Assembly (NCBI GenBank): GCA_039621445.1
Contig: CP154955.1
Span: 11,458,241-11,522,240 of the forward strand
Source of the DNA: Euglena gracilis
Lineage: Eukaryota > Euglenida > Euglenophyceae > Euglenales
DNA length: 64,000 bases
Reading direction: 5' to 3'
The notes under the pieces are model-generated. The model did no database searches and was not told the origin of the DNA. It saw nothing but the letters and a program-made list of their open reading frames with translations. A program made the position numbers and the translations under genes. This document shows, piece after piece, positions 22,837-35,252 of the stretch; position 1 is the stretch's first letter; the number at the start of each line of letters is the position of its first letter.

Positions 22837-23031
22837 CCCACACTGTCAATGCAGATCTCCATCCTTCTTCTGGAAGTCGGACACTCCATCTGCTCCAGCT
22901 CCAGTCTGTCACTTCCTGCAGTTCTGAGTGATCTTCTTCCGGCCTCCAACTGACATTCATCCTTCTGGCCTTGGCATTCCGGTATTCTGACTCTGGAATT
23001 CTGGTCTTCTGGTAGTGGTTGATGAACACTT

Positions 23032-23254
23032 CAGTTTTCTGGGTGTCTCTTTGGGGTGTATTTTCCCTTCTTCCCTTGATATTTGAATGCACAACACTTT
23101 GCCAGCTTGATAGGATGAAGTGTTCAGGCTTGGAACCACCTACAGAGAGGCAGTCCAAAAAACTTAAATTAGGAACTTCCGCAAGGCGGAAGATTCCGCT
23201 GTTGGTCTTTTTTTGGCCCCGCCCGGCGCCACACCCCCGGGGCCGCCGCCAACA
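23032..23254. repeat. 223-bp direct repeat, right copy
   Basis: Partner of 20844-21066, same orientation and length. It includes GCAAGGCGGAAG where the left copy has GCAAAGCGGAAG. See the left copy for interpretation. Confidence 0.85.
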
Positions 23255-23559
23255 GCCCCCTTGGGGGCCAATGGGGCCTCAAAAGGCCCTTTGATTGCTT
23301 GGATCCCCCTCGCGGCCCTTCGTGGCCCCTTTGGGCCCCCTTGGGACCCCTCCTTGGGGCGGGCACCCTCGGACCGCGCACACTCCCCTCCTCAAAAAAA
23401 CTGCTGCGCAATTTAAAATTGACTCCTTTGCCGGTCCGAGATGCCGCCCGTCCCTTGTTCACCGCGCACCGCCTGGGACCGCGCACACGCCTGGGAGGGG
23501 GCTTGGGATCCGGGACCCAGAGTTTTCCAGAGCACCGGCAAGGTGGGCGGCCAACCTTG

Positions 23560-24583
23560 ACTTTTTCTCACGAGCGGGTAGCACTGTGTGCCTACCCGAG
23601 GGTTGCCCCCAGCTCCCACGGTATTACGAAGAGACGGGCTTGGTGATCTCGCGCCTCACCAAAGGGGTGGCGCCTGTGTGTGACCTCTTAACGGACCCAA
23701 GCAAAGCGAGTTCCTTGTTTCCCACAATGGTGAAACAAAAGTGGTGGACAGAGAGGTCGTCAAGGTCCGGGCAGACCTGCTTTTTGCTGGCCTTGTTGGA
23801 AATGACGCGGTCCGTTTCGCATGCCAGCGGAGGCCGCACGCCATGGCGTGGGCAGCGGTCAACCCCTCTGACCCCCTGAAAACCCTCATCCCACCGGCAG
23901 AATTCAGAGCCCTGACTCAGTGGTCCTTGGGCTTGGGGTGCCAAGTTTGCCCCACAACGACAGATGGCTCCTTGCCAGAAGGCCCCTGCTGCCACCAACA
24001 AATGGATGTTGGAGGAAATCACCTTGTCTGCTACCCCAAAAACAATACTTTGCGGTGACATGGTGCCCTCCAGACGTTCGTTTTGGACCTTGCGAGAAGG
24101 GCCGGGTTCATGGATCGACGAGAAGAGGAGGCAGACAACCGGACGAGGCCTGGAGATTGCTTCATCACGACATTCGACACGGACGGACCTGCGGCAGTGG
24201 ATGTCACGGTCCGCCACCCGTTGCAACCAGCAAACCCGGTCTCCTCAATGGACGCCTTTGCACGGTGGCACGAAGTACAAGAGGGGGATAAAGAACGCAA
24301 CTACGCAGCCACCTGCGAACGGCTGGGATGGACGTTCATCCCGTTTGTGGTGGATTGCTTCGGAGGGATGGGGGAGCAAACGGCAGGATTCATATCCAAT
24401 TGCCTCCGCACTTTATTGGCGCAGACCGGTGTTCCTCAACGACGATCGTCAGAGGCCACGGTATGGCAAGCGCTGAGTCTAACGTTGGCACGAGAATTGG
24501 CTCGCCAGGTGGCTTGGGGAGCAGTGGCGGAGCCATCAGGCGACGTGGATCTCACCTCCCACACGCCATATGCCACGGAGTAA
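23560..24583 (+). pseudogene. LINE 3' end with restriction-like endonuclease domain
   Basis: The C-terminal part of a non-LTR retrotransposon polyprotein. The piece to 24055 has AWAAVNPSDPLKTLIPPAEF and a cysteine/histidine cluster (CP, CC, then NHLVCYPKNN), the zinc-finger-like region typical of this LINE class. The next piece has RPGDCFITTFDTDGPAAVDV, TVRHPL and FIPFVVDCFGGMGEQT, matching the restriction-like (PD-(D/E)xK) endonuclease tail. One in-frame TGA (24056-24058) stands where a residue follows NNTLR, and one frame change occurs near 23740, so the copy is dead. The RT is not present on this strand: it is 5'-truncated, as is usual for LINEs. Confidence 0.75.
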
Positions 24584-24949
24584 AATAGGGTTAGGGCGAA
24601 CACCGTGTAAACACCGGTGGCCGCTGATGCCATGCCCAGGCAGCATACACCGGCCCACAAGGACCGGTATTATTGGCTCTGTCACGTAGAGAAAACACGG
24701 TAAACACACCTAACAGAACGCCAAAAGGTCGGACAAACCCGAAACCTCCATTGAGCACACCGGGGAACGGCCTGCCCCTATCGATGCCACTCCTCCTGCT
24801 ACCTGCCACTCACCTTACCCCTCGGACCCTGGCCCCTGCATGACCGATTCCGGGTTCACCTGACCACCTTACCCCTAAACCATGGGCTCCGCCCATCTGT
24901 ACATCACCTCACCTCGGAACCTGTCAAAGCCAGTAAGCTGTGCCACTGG
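24584..24949. other. Non-coding stretch before the tandem duplication
   Basis: It follows the LINE stop codon (TAA at 24581-24583). Probably LINE 3' untranslated sequence and flank; nothing else seen. Confidence 0.5.
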
Positions 24950-25576
24950 TCGGTGGACTCGGTTTGCCCCACCACCGTCAAAGTCGTCTGTAAAAGAAGC
25001 CATTGGAACTGCTGCGAACAGGGGGACACGCACACAGAACACAAAAGGAACAGGCACTCCCAGACAACGATAGACTGGCTGATATCCTAATTCTCCGTTG
25101 GCGAGGACAAAAAGTTGCGTTCATCGTGCAGGGGGTGCGTCTCAGTTAAAGCGTAACAACGCCTGAAGAAGCCAAGGCATTCCTCAAGTAAACAGAAGAC
25201 CAAAAAAATTAGCAAATATGAACAACGATGCTCAAGAGTTGGATAAGCTGATCTCTGTAGTAACACACCCATGGAGTGGATGGACAGGCAAGGGAACTGA
25301 CCTCATTCGACGAATCCTGCAAGACACCACCAAAGACACTCCCCACGAAGAAGTGGATGTGCAACAGAACAACGCCTCGGCAGAACTAACGTTCGTCTCA
25401 GCACGAATGACGGCAACACAATTGGCTAATTGGCTCCAATGATGGATGCAGGATTTCATGAAACCAGAAAACCCAAACGAGAGTGGTGGACACTCACCGC
25501 GGACACAGCGTGAAACCACATGCTGTTCACACCCGGCGCCCCCCCTGCGAGCGACGGACCCGAGATCCCAGCCCGG

Positions 25577-25860
25577 GCGCTCGTTTTTGGAGCGCCGGCG
25601 CGGCCGATTTTGGGCGTAAATGACCGAAAAATGATGATTTTTGGGACGTTCGTTACCTGCTGTTTTGCGCCTCCCGAGCGGTAACTGCTGCGTTTTACGC
25701 ACGCCCGCCGCAGCCAAAAATGCGCCAGTCTACCCGCCGCCCTTCGCAACAATGAGGAAAAGGATCGCCGATCTCTAGCCGGGGCAGAGCGCTCGGTTTT
25801 GGAGCGCTGGCGCGGCCGATTTTGGGCGAAAATGACCGAAAAAAGACGTTTTTTTGGGCC
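25577..25860. repeat. Internal direct repeat pair inside the duplicated unit
   Basis: About 72 bp at 25577-25648 recur at 25789-25860 (GCGCTCG, then GGAGCGC and GGCGCGGCCGATTTTGGGCG). The same pair occurs in copy 2 at about 33501-33784. Confidence 0.8.
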
Positions 25861-27327
25861 CCCGGCCGGCTGCCTCGTCCCCAACACCCACCCCATGGGC
25901 TGCCGTTCCCTAGCCCGAGGCCAGTGTTTTTCCGGGTGGTGGAGGGCTCAGGCCACCCCCCATTTCGCCCACTGGTATACCCCCCGACCAGAGAGGTGTG
26001 CGTAGAATCGAATTCACTTTTCCTAATAATCTTGCACAAAGTCAAAATTACGTAAATAACAATTCACAGGGTCGTCGTGTGGTGCATCATACATCAACTG
26101 AAAAATGAGGCGGCCTCCATAACACCATCCTTTGGACATGGTAATGGGAATGGGCGCCCCCCCCCCTTCGACCGAAACACGTTTGGAGGGAGCTCAGCCA
26201 AAAATCGGAGAAAATTCAGCCCCCCCCCCCCGCATCCACGGAGAAGATGAGGCTTCTTCCCTCACCAATGACTCAGAATCCAAACCAAGCATCAAAACTC
26301 CATAAACTTTGGGCCGCTCTCCTATAGGGGCTATGGCTCAACATTGAAAAAAGTACAAATCCTTCGGACCTCCTTTCCATTCACGGTATGGGAAGGTGAG
26401 GTGAGGTTGGGGTGAGGAATATAGGCAGCGGGGTTCGGGGCTGGGGTAGCGTGTGATGGGGCCATTTATGAAGAGGAAAGCTCCAACGGGGCTAGGCTAT
26501 GGACAAGTTGGTAGTGGTGTATTCGGTTGGTTGGGTAAAAAGGCTTCATCTCCTCGTCTCATCTCCTGGTCTCCTCGCTCCTTGCCTCGTCTCCTCGCTC
26601 ACTGCTGTGGTGTGCGCTCACACTTCTCCCTCCTTGGAGCTCCCTTGGGCGTGCTTGGAGCCTCCAAGTCCTCAAAACCTGTGAGAACTGTACGGCAGCA
26701 ATTGCAGCAGGTCGCACGCTTTCCGGACTCCCGAGAGGCGCTCCTCCCAAAAGAAAGTGGCAAAGTGCAGGCGTCCTCCCGGGTGGCAGACGGGCACTCC
26801 AAGCGCACGGATGCCAGGGCCGGGTGTGAAAGGTTCCTCTGGGATGCCTTGAAGCAGGCCTTCTCCACACGCAACAAATGCGGGACCCCAGAGTTTGCAC
26901 TTCGTCAGGTTGAGTCCCACACGAATCTGTGGCTCCTCGTTCAGGATCAGCCTCACTGCCCTTTCGAGCTGTTCCGGTGTGCCCATGATGTGGGCATCAT
27001 CCAGGTACCAGGCTTGCCAGCCCACGACACCTTGCAGTTTGTCCAAGAGGGACTGTATCCCGAGGGCAAATGCAGCCGGCCCACACGGGTCCCCTTGCTG
27101 CACACCAGACTTGCTTCACAGTGAGGTTTTTCCGAGATACAACTGAGAATGGCGGGCGTAGCAGCTCTCCAACCAAGGAAGTAGCAGGGGGCATCGCTCA
27201 GCGACTTCTGCCAGCAAATTCTCTCTTGAGATGCATTTGAATGTGTTTGAAAAATCCAGTTGGAGCAGTCCCCAGTCTGCCTTCCCAACATGAGAGAGGC
27301 CGTCCACTAGCTGCTGGATACCGTGTC

Positions 27328-27716
27328 TTGGCTCTCAAACTAGAAACCGATTGGGGGTTCCCATTATGTTCCCCGTGATAGGTATTCGAGTGTGCCGGCC
27401 AGATTAGTGTCTACGGGTGTAAAATACATGCGGATCTCAAAAAACCTGCAAAATTTTGAACGAATCTGGATGGGTGCTCGGGGACCCCAAATGTGGGTAC
27501 CCCATGGGTGTGGCCTGCTGCCCCTATGAGAAACGGTCATTTGGCTCTCAAACTGGAAACCGACTGGGGGTTCCCATTATGTTCCCCGTGATAAGTATTC
27601 GAGCGTGCCGGCCGGATTGGTGTCTACGGGTGTGAAATACATGCGGATATCATAAAAACTGCAAAATTTGAATGAATCTGGATGGGTGCTCTGGTACCCC
27701 AAATGTGGGTACCCCT
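27328..27716. repeat. 213-bp tandem repeat inside the LINE (copy 1)
   Basis: A 213-bp unit (27328-27540, starting TTGGCTCTCAAACTAGAAAC) is followed directly by a second, shorter one (27541-27716). It interrupts the RT palm region. The same repeat occurs at 53657-53986 in an ABC-F intron, so it is a mobile or amplified sequence and not part of the LINE. Confidence 0.85.
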
Positions 27717-28967
27717 GCATTCCCATCAGAGCGCATGCATCAGGTACGCCCACCCCCAGTTGCTGGGGTAGGGCTGTGGCCAGGGAGCGACGGACCTCCG
27801 GGTGGCGCATTAACACTTTTGTCACCAGGCGGCGCAGGGTTTCCTCGGCTGCGATGGGCCTAGTGCCCTCCTCTTCTGGGGATGTCTTTCCCACAGGGTC
27901 TGTGGGTGCCCTTGTCTCAGTTTTGGTTTTTTGGAGGTGGGTCAGGCGTGCAGCACACATCACTTGTGCTGCCCCATTGGGGATTCCCCCAAGCACGCAC
28001 CCGAAGGCAAACTCCGTCAAATCATCCAGGACGTCCTCTGCTGAGCCTCCGGCCTCGTCGCTGAGCAGGGACTTCAGGTGCTCAGGCCGAAGTCCTGAGG
28101 GGCCTGCCGCAGACTCCGGGCCGAAGCTACGCACTGCATGTTTCACCATACGGCGGTCGTCTGCCACATCTTCGCTGCGTGATAGTGGTTTCCACCTCGA
28201 AATATGTCCCCTTCCAGGTTCTGTCTCTGTTGGGTGGATCCGGCGTAATCTTTCACGCACACGCACGGCGGGATGAGCCGCGTCTTGCACCCCTTCGGAG
28301 AGGAGCAACTGGCATGCCTTCCCCACCGCCCCTATGGCCACCAACGTTTCCATCCGGCGGATGAGCCGTTCCGTCTGGACCTCTTCTGCTCTGCTTGCGG
28401 CGGAGCGTGCGGACACCGAGGAGACGGGGTTTGCGGCCGGCTTTGGGACTGCTGCCAAGAGGTTGCGACTGGTTGTAGGAGATAGGCACGTGCCCTGGTT
28501 CCGATGGATTTACCAAGCTGTGCCCAATGGTTTCTGCCGGCGCGTGCCAAGGGTGCCAACTCCGCCTTCGGCATACACCACAGCGCGTGCAACGACGCCC
28601 AGGGGGGGGGGCTGGTTGTAGTCTTTCAATAGAATAGCGTATATTTGAGCCACCGCCTGCACCGCACCCCGCGGGATGTGACCGATGGTCCCCGTGAGGT
28701 CATGCGACATGGCGTCCCAGGTCGGCTCTAGCAAAGGGCAGGGCTCAGAAAGGGGTGTTACTTCCCATCGTCATTCAGGCACAAATGGCAAAGCGGGGCC
28801 ATCGGTGTCCATCGCCGCACGCAAAGGAGCAAACGACGCCGCCGGGGCAGGGGCCGGGTCGTCAACCTCAATGGCCACCGAGATCTCTGGCCCCGTTATC
28901 AATGTTTTGGGCCGGTTCTGTGCTGTGGCGGCTATTTTTTCGACCTCTGTTTGGCCACCCCGTTCTT

Positions 28968-28998
28968 GGGCCCGGGTTTTCCTCAATATCACCACAAG
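28968..28998 (-). other. 2A ribosome-skipping motif (copy 1)
   Basis: The antisense frame reads LLTCGDIEENPGP, a match to the 2A consensus D(V/I)ExNPGP preceded by the usual Leu/Cys/Gly stretch. In trypanosomatid and other LINEs a 2A sits near the N-terminus of the polyprotein; ribosomes skip the last Gly-Pro bond. It lies upstream of the RT frame as expected. Confidence 0.88.
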
Positions 28999-29998
28999 TG
29001 AGGAGCCTGCCTCTACCCCTCAATCGGACTCCTCGATCAGAAATTCCCCAAGGCAGCGATGGCATGGAGATTTTGGGGCCGGCAGAACACACTGAAGACT
29101 TGACGCTTTGCTGCGGTCCGGGAAAATATGTCGACCGTTCCGTTGGGCGGTCCAGGCCAATGCTGGGGGGTTTTGTTGCCGATTTGGGTAGAGGGACTGT
29201 TGCAAGAAAGAGGGTTTTGGAACATTCCCGCGAGACAGAAGATGTCACTGTTGGGCTGGCCTCCTTTTGAAACACCGCCATTGGATTTTGAATTTGGGGT
29301 GAGCGTGGGTGGGGGCTCATTTCCCAACTGGGCCTCTATAAGGTTGTTTGGGGTAGTCATCCATGTGGAAGATGCCAGGGGAAGATGACACTGCACATGG
29401 TGCACATCTCTCTGGGCTGGCCTTCCAGTTTGGAGATGTCACTGGGCAAGATGCCCTGGGAAAGATGCCCTGCAGCTGGTGAACATGCTGCTGCTGGTGC
29501 AAGCAGTGTGGGCCCGCACTCTCCACGAAGAAGGCTGACTCCAAACTTGAACACTTGAACAGCAGAAACTGCAGAAACCAATTGTGACAATAATTGAAAA
29601 TCAGTCTCCTTGGGGGTCTGCACCTAACTTTTGCGGGCCACCCGCCCCCTCGTCAGACATGTTTATGTGGAGACGAAAAAAAATAGACAGTCAGAAAATG
29701 GGGCGACGGGGACAGGCTTTAAACACGCAATAATACCGAACGGTGGTGGGGCGAACCGAATCCACCGACCAATGGCGCAGCCTACTGGACTTGAAGGTCC
29801 GCAGAAGGTTATGGTAATCTACAGCTGACGCGGGGCTGGGCGGGAGGAAAACGGGCAAGGCCCATCTTCAATATAAGGCGCAGGGGGGGGGCTGGGGTGA
29901 GATGCAGGGCGGTGCTTGGGTCCGACTGGTAGCCCATGCTGTTTGGTCGTCGGCGAGTGGGGGAGAGGTGGGTAGGGGGGCGCGGGAGGGGAGGCGGT

Positions 29999-30032
29999 TG
30001 GTGGTTGTCTGTGTGTGTGCGTGTGTGTGTCG
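29999..30032. repeat. GT-rich microsatellite
   Basis: TGTGTGTGTGCGTGTGTGTG inside the duplicated unit; repeated at about 37928-37961. Confidence 0.8.
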
Positions 30033-31046
30033 TGTGTTTTTGTGCCGTCCTTAACGGAGTTGGTGCTTGGGTTGTAGGAGGTGGAATACCTCTCGTAGCA
30101 GGGCGATGGCTACGTTTTGGTAAATTTTCGCCTCCTTGATTTCGCGCTCGGCGCCCTGTTGCCGACGAGGCGCGTTTGGCGACTCTGCTCAGTGTGCTGG
30201 CCGTTTCCGGTCCCATGCCGCCCCATGTAACGAAGGCGAAAGGCGTGAAGCCCCATCCTGCTTGCTGACATGGGATGTTGTATTTCTGCTTTTTGGCGTT
30301 TTCCGGAAAGATCTCCAGCGTTCGCGGGTTGAGGTGTGTTCTGTTGCCTGCCATCCGTGGCAGACGGTGACGTCCAGCGGGGGACAATGGGGACAGGCGA
30401 CGGATTCGAGTTCCATCTCGCGGGTAGAATTCGGTAATGCCAGAAGGGCACGGTTGGATGCAACCCATGAGAATGGCACACTCCAACCCCAAAAGGGTGG
30501 GCTTGGGTCAAAATTCAAAAGGGGCGTTTAAACCTCTGCCAGTCACTTTTGGCCATGCATTGGACTGCTGCCAGGGATCCAGGGTACCGAAACCCCACAA
30601 GTCTTAGTTTTGGAGTTTTCTGGGCCTTTTTTGTGCCATTTGGCCAGGTAAACCCCTTTCCTGCCCCCTTCCTACTCCAGAAAAAAAATTGACGAAACTT
30701 CTTTTCGTCATTGTTTTTTAATTTGAATTTTGTTTTTCGCACCATTTTTGAACCGTGAATGGAAACCCGGAAGCCTGAATTTGACCAACTTGACCAAATT
30801 TGGGGGCGGACAAGAAAGATTCATGAGCGAACAAACATGCACAACATCGACCCATTTTTTTTTTTTTGAACAGGTGAAAAAGTTTGGGGATTGGGGTCCT
30901 CGATTCCGCCCCCCAATTGCCTGCCCCACGGTCTGAGGGGGTGTCTGAAGGAGCCTGACCATCACCAAATAATGGGGGTGAAGGCATTACTGGTGGCCAC
31001 ATGCTGTGTATTTTCACGATTCAGTGTTTTTGTGCCCCGCATCACA

Positions 31047-31172
31047 ATGGGCAAGAAGGACCGTGAAGCCAAGAAGGCCGCTGCGGGTGCCACGACCAAG
31101 AAGGCCCCAGCCAAGGTGGCCGCCCCCGAGAAGGTGACCAAGGCCGTCATCAACGACAAGGCCTGCAAGCGC
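31047..31172 (+). pseudogene. Orphan copy of the ABC-F first exon
   Basis: Identical to 38976-39101. It starts [20 protein letters not shown] and is cut off from the rest of the gene by the tandem duplication, since the next 7.9 kb is the second copy. If its promoter was duplicated too, it could yield a short transcript, or splice over copy 2 into the intact gene. Confidence 0.65.
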
Positions 31173-34100
31173 CTGCCATGGAGCCCATCTCTCAGCAACC
31201 AGAATGTCAAGCATTTTTTTCAAAAAAAATTCTCTGTCCATCTTTGCTCGAATGTCAACAGAAGGTCTATTTTGTTTGTCTTTTTTTTGCTGCATCTTTT
31301 CTGTTAGTCGATCCAATGTCAGGTGTTGCAGTAAGGTTAGGGGTGCGGTTGGTTCAGCTTAGGGTTTTGGCCAGAGTTAGGGTTAGGTCAGCATTAGGGG
31401 TGGCGACTGTATGTGCAACTGGGTCAGCAACTGGGGGGGGTCAGGAACTGAATTGGACAATTGGGGGGGTGGGGAGCCAAAAAAACCCGTTCCCTAACCC
31501 CAACCCTCACCCTGACTCTCATCCTGCTCCTTCAATAACCGACTTGGAAAAAGTGGCGGTCGTATAGCGAAACAGAACCCAAAAATGAACTGAACTAGGT
31601 CCCATTGGTCTCCAAGAAGATGGGCCGATTTGGAAAGGCCCCAAAAGGGGCTCCGAAAGCCTCCAGATAACACGCATGCAGTGCACAAAATGCAGTGCTA
31701 AAGCAGGATTACGGAGAGGTCACAGGGTACAGTTGGGCTTGAGCCTAGGGGATTTCCAGCCCCCACTCCACAGGAGTGAGTGAGTAAGGAAGACTGCATA
31801 ATGGAGGTCAGAAATGAGTGAATGCTGAATCCCCAATCCTCCAAGTGGCGGGCTTTCCGCGGTGTTGGAAAATTGCGTTGTCACCGGGGTGCTGACCTCG
31901 CGCAAGGACTCCCGTGCCCGGCCCTCGCCTGGCAGCCACCCACGGCCCAGCAAGGAATCAGCACATTGTTGCAGCACATGAATTTATTCGGTGGTGGATA
32001 ATGCCTTTCTTTTTTATTTGATGAACATAAGTTTTGTGACTGCAGTCGACCATACCATAATGCAAGTTTGCACCACATTTTTCTTTCGGTGTTTCGTGTG
32101 GATTTTGATTTTTTTGAAATGGGGACCTTTTGGTGGTCGCTGGCAACATTGGTTGACACGGATAGGTCGCCATCAACCCCTCCCCCGGGATTTTGACTGC
32201 CACACAAAAAGGACAACGACATTTTTACTGCAGCAGTCCTGCCTTGCACATTCAAAGGTATTTTGTTGTTGCAGGGTGGGGGTGTCCATGCACAATTGCA
32301 TTTGCCCATGGGTTCCCATCCAGCTTTCCTCAAGTGAGACATTTCACCTTGAGAATACTGCATATTGACCACCCATACGGGGCTTCTGAAGTCATTTGGG
32401 CAGGTTTTGGGTCACGATTTGTGATTTTTCACAGAAAAAATGGGAGGCTTAAAATTTTTTCAGGGTGGTCATTTTTTTGGTGGTCGGAGTGACTATTCGC
32501 TGGTGACCACCAATAATGGTCGCCAGGCAGTGGCCATGGTCGTGACCAAACACGGTGACCACCAAAAAAAATTGGCCAATTTCCCGCCATGAGCCGGTTC
32601 CTAATGAGGGCGGCGGGGGGGGGGGGGAGATGGGGGGAGTCCTGGGGGGCGCCTGAGGAGAGTTGCATATGGCGTTTAACATCAATAACACAACCTTGCC
32701 TCCTCTTCAAATGGACACGATTCACCGCACAATGACACTGCATATTCTCAAGTCAACTTTTGGGAGGGTCGTTTTTTTTTTCAATGGTCGCCAGGCCTTG
32801 GCCAAAGGGTTGCCAGTGAGCCCACTTGGCATTTTGTTGCATCCCCCCTGCATTATGGCTGAATTTTGAGGTGTCGGTGGACTCGGTTTGCCCCACCACC
32901 GGCAAAGTCGCCTGTAAAAGAAGGCATTGGAACTGATGCGAACAGGGGGACACGCACACAGAACACAAAAGGAACAGGCACTCCCAGACAACGATAGACC
33001 GGCTGATATCCTAATTCTCCGTTGGCGAGGACAAAAAGTTGCGTTCATCGTGCAGGGGGTGCGTCTCAGTTAAAGCGTAACAACGCCTGAAGAAGCCAAG
33101 GCATTCCTCAAATAAACAGAAGACCAAAAAAATTAGCAAATATGAACAACGATGCTCAAGAGTTGGATAAGCTGATCTCTGTAGTTCCACACCCATGGAG
33201 TGGATGGACAGGCAAGGGAACTGACCTCATTCGACGAATCCTGCAAGACACCACCAAAGACACTCCCCACGAAGAAGTGGATGTGCAACAGAACAACGCC
33301 TCGGCAGAACTAACGTTCGTCTCAGCACGAATGACGGCAACACAATTGGCTAATTGGCTCCAATGATGGATGCAGATTTCATGAAACCAGAAAACCCAAA
33401 CGAGAGTGGTGGACACTCACCGCGGACACAGCGTGAAACCACATGCTGTTCACACCCGGCGCCCCCCCTGCGAGCGACGGACCCGAGATCCCAGCCCGGG
33501 CGCTCGTTTTTGGAGCGCCGGCGCGGCCGATTTTGGGCGTAAATGACCGAAAAATGATGATTTTTGGGACGTTCGTTACCTGCTGTTTTGCGCCTCCCGA
33601 GCGGTAACTGCTGCGTTTTACGCACGCCCGCCGCAGCCAAAAATGCGCCAGTCTACCCGCCGCCCTTCGCAACAATGAGGAAAAGGATCGCCGATCTCTA
33701 GCCGGGGCAGAGCGCTCGGTTTTGGAGCGCTGGCGCGGCCGATTTTGGGCGAAAATGACCGAAAAAAGACGTTTTTTTGGGCCCCCGGCCGGCTGCCTCG
33801 TCCCCAACACCCACCCCATGGGCTGCCGTTCCCTAGCCCGAGGCCAGTGTTTTTCCGGGTGGTGGAGGGCTCAGGCCACCCCCCATTTCGCCCACTGGTA
33901 TACCCCCCGACCAGAGAGGTGTGCGTAGGATCGAATTCACTTTTCCTAATAATCTTGCACAAAGTCAAAATTCCGTAAATAACAATTCACAGGGTCGTCG
34001 TGTGGTGCATCATACATCAACTGAAAAATCAGGCGGCCTCCATAACACCATCCTTTGGACATGGGAATGGGAATGGGCGCCCCCCCCCCCTTCGACCGAA

Positions 34101-35252
34101 ACACGTTTGGAGGGAGCTCAGCCAAAAATCGGAGAAAATTCAGCCCCCCCCCCCCCGCATCCACGGAGAAGATGAGGCTTCTTCCCCCACCAATGACTCA
34201 GAATCCAAACCAAGCATCAAAACTCCAAAAACTTTGGGCTGCTCTCCTATAGGGGCTATGGCTCAACATTGAAAAAAGTTCAAATCCTTCGGACCTCCTT
34301 TCCATTCATGGTATGGGAAGGTGAGGTGAGGTTGGGGTGAGGAATATAGGCAGCGGGGTTCGGGGCTGGGGTAGCGTGTGATGGGGCCATTTATGAAGAG
34401 GAAAGCTCCAACGGGGCTAGGCTATGGACAAGTTGGTAGTGGTGTATTCGGTTGGTTGGGTAAAAAGGCTTCATCTCCTCGTCTCATCTCCTGGTCTCCT
34501 CGCTCCTTGCCTCGTCTCCTCGCTCACTGCTGTGGTGTGCGCTCACACTTCTCCCTCCTTGGAGCTCCCTTGGGCGTGCTTGGAGCCTCCAAGTCCTCAA
34601 AACCTGTGAGAACTGTACGGCAGCAATTGCAGCAGGTCGCACGCTTTCCGGACTCCCGAGAGGCGCTCCTCCCAAAAGAAAGTGGCAAAGTCCAGGCGTC
34701 CTCCCGGGTGGCAGACGGGCACTCCAAGCGCACGGATGCCAGGGCCGGGTGTGAAAGGTTCCTCTGGGATGCCTTGAAGCAGGCCTTCTCCACACGCAAC
34801 AAATGCGGGACCCCAGAGTTTGCACTTCGTCAGGTTGAGTCCCACACGAATCTGTGGCTCCTCGTTCAGGATCAGCCTCACTGCCCTTTCGAGCTGTTCC
34901 GGTGTGCCCATGATTTGGGCATCATCCAGGTACCAGGCTTGCCAGCCCACGACACCTTGCAGTTTGTCCAAGAGGGACTGTATCCCGAGGGCAAATGCAG
35001 CCGGCCCACACAGGTCCCCTTGCTGCACACCAGACTTGCTTCACAGTGAGGTTTTTCCGAGATACAACTGAGAATGGCGGGCGTAGCAGCTCTCCAACCA
35101 AGGAAGTAGCGGGGGGCATCGCTCAGCGACTTCTGCCAGCAAATTCTCTCTTGAGATGTATTTGAATGTGTTTGAAAAATCCAGTTGGAGCAGTCCCCAG
35201 TCTGCCTTTCCAACATGAGAGAGGCCGTCCACTAGCTGCTGGATACCGTGAC

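Larger units (their letters stand above)
26672..29320 (-). pseudogene. LINE with 2A peptide and reverse transcriptase, copy 1
   Basis: Antisense pieces in order: an N-terminal frame (29320-28868) with the 2A motif; 28734-28510; RT N-terminal region 28458-27577 (AAGPSGLRPEHLKSLLSDEA, then EETLRRLVTKVLMRH); then, after a 0.4-kb repeat insertion, LLQLDFSNTFKCISRENLL (27307-27116) and QQGDPCGPAAFALG with AWYLDDAHIMG (27103-26672), the RT palm with its active-site YLDD. Frames are broken by shifts and by the inserted repeat, and no endonuclease tail follows, so the copy is inactive. The family is the same broad class as the LINE tail at 23.5-24.6 kb, but it lies on the other strand. Confidence 0.85.
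24950..32873. repeat. 7.9-kb tandem segmental duplication, copy 1
   Basis: It starts at TCGGTGGACTCGGTTTGCCC and ends after TTATGGCTGAATTTTGAGGTG, where the same start sequence follows at once. Offset to copy 2 is 7924 bp at the left end and 7929 bp at the right end, with a few small indels (for example CGCACACGCACGG against CGCACGG). Differences are rare. The unit contains an antisense LINE, a fold-back region and the likely first exon of the ABC-F gene. Confidence 0.95.

Noticed and set aside
20844-23254. Certain LTR retrotransposon
   Set aside because: The repeats lack a TG...CA frame and a target duplication, and no RT, protease or integrase lies between them, so I keep only a tentative call.
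31320-31510. Telomere-like TTAGGG repeats marking a chromosome end or fusion
   Set aside because: Only scattered, degenerate TTAGGG and CCCTAA units with other sequence between them; the same patch recurs in copy 2, so it is part of the duplicated unit. A similar short patch at 62402 is also too weak.
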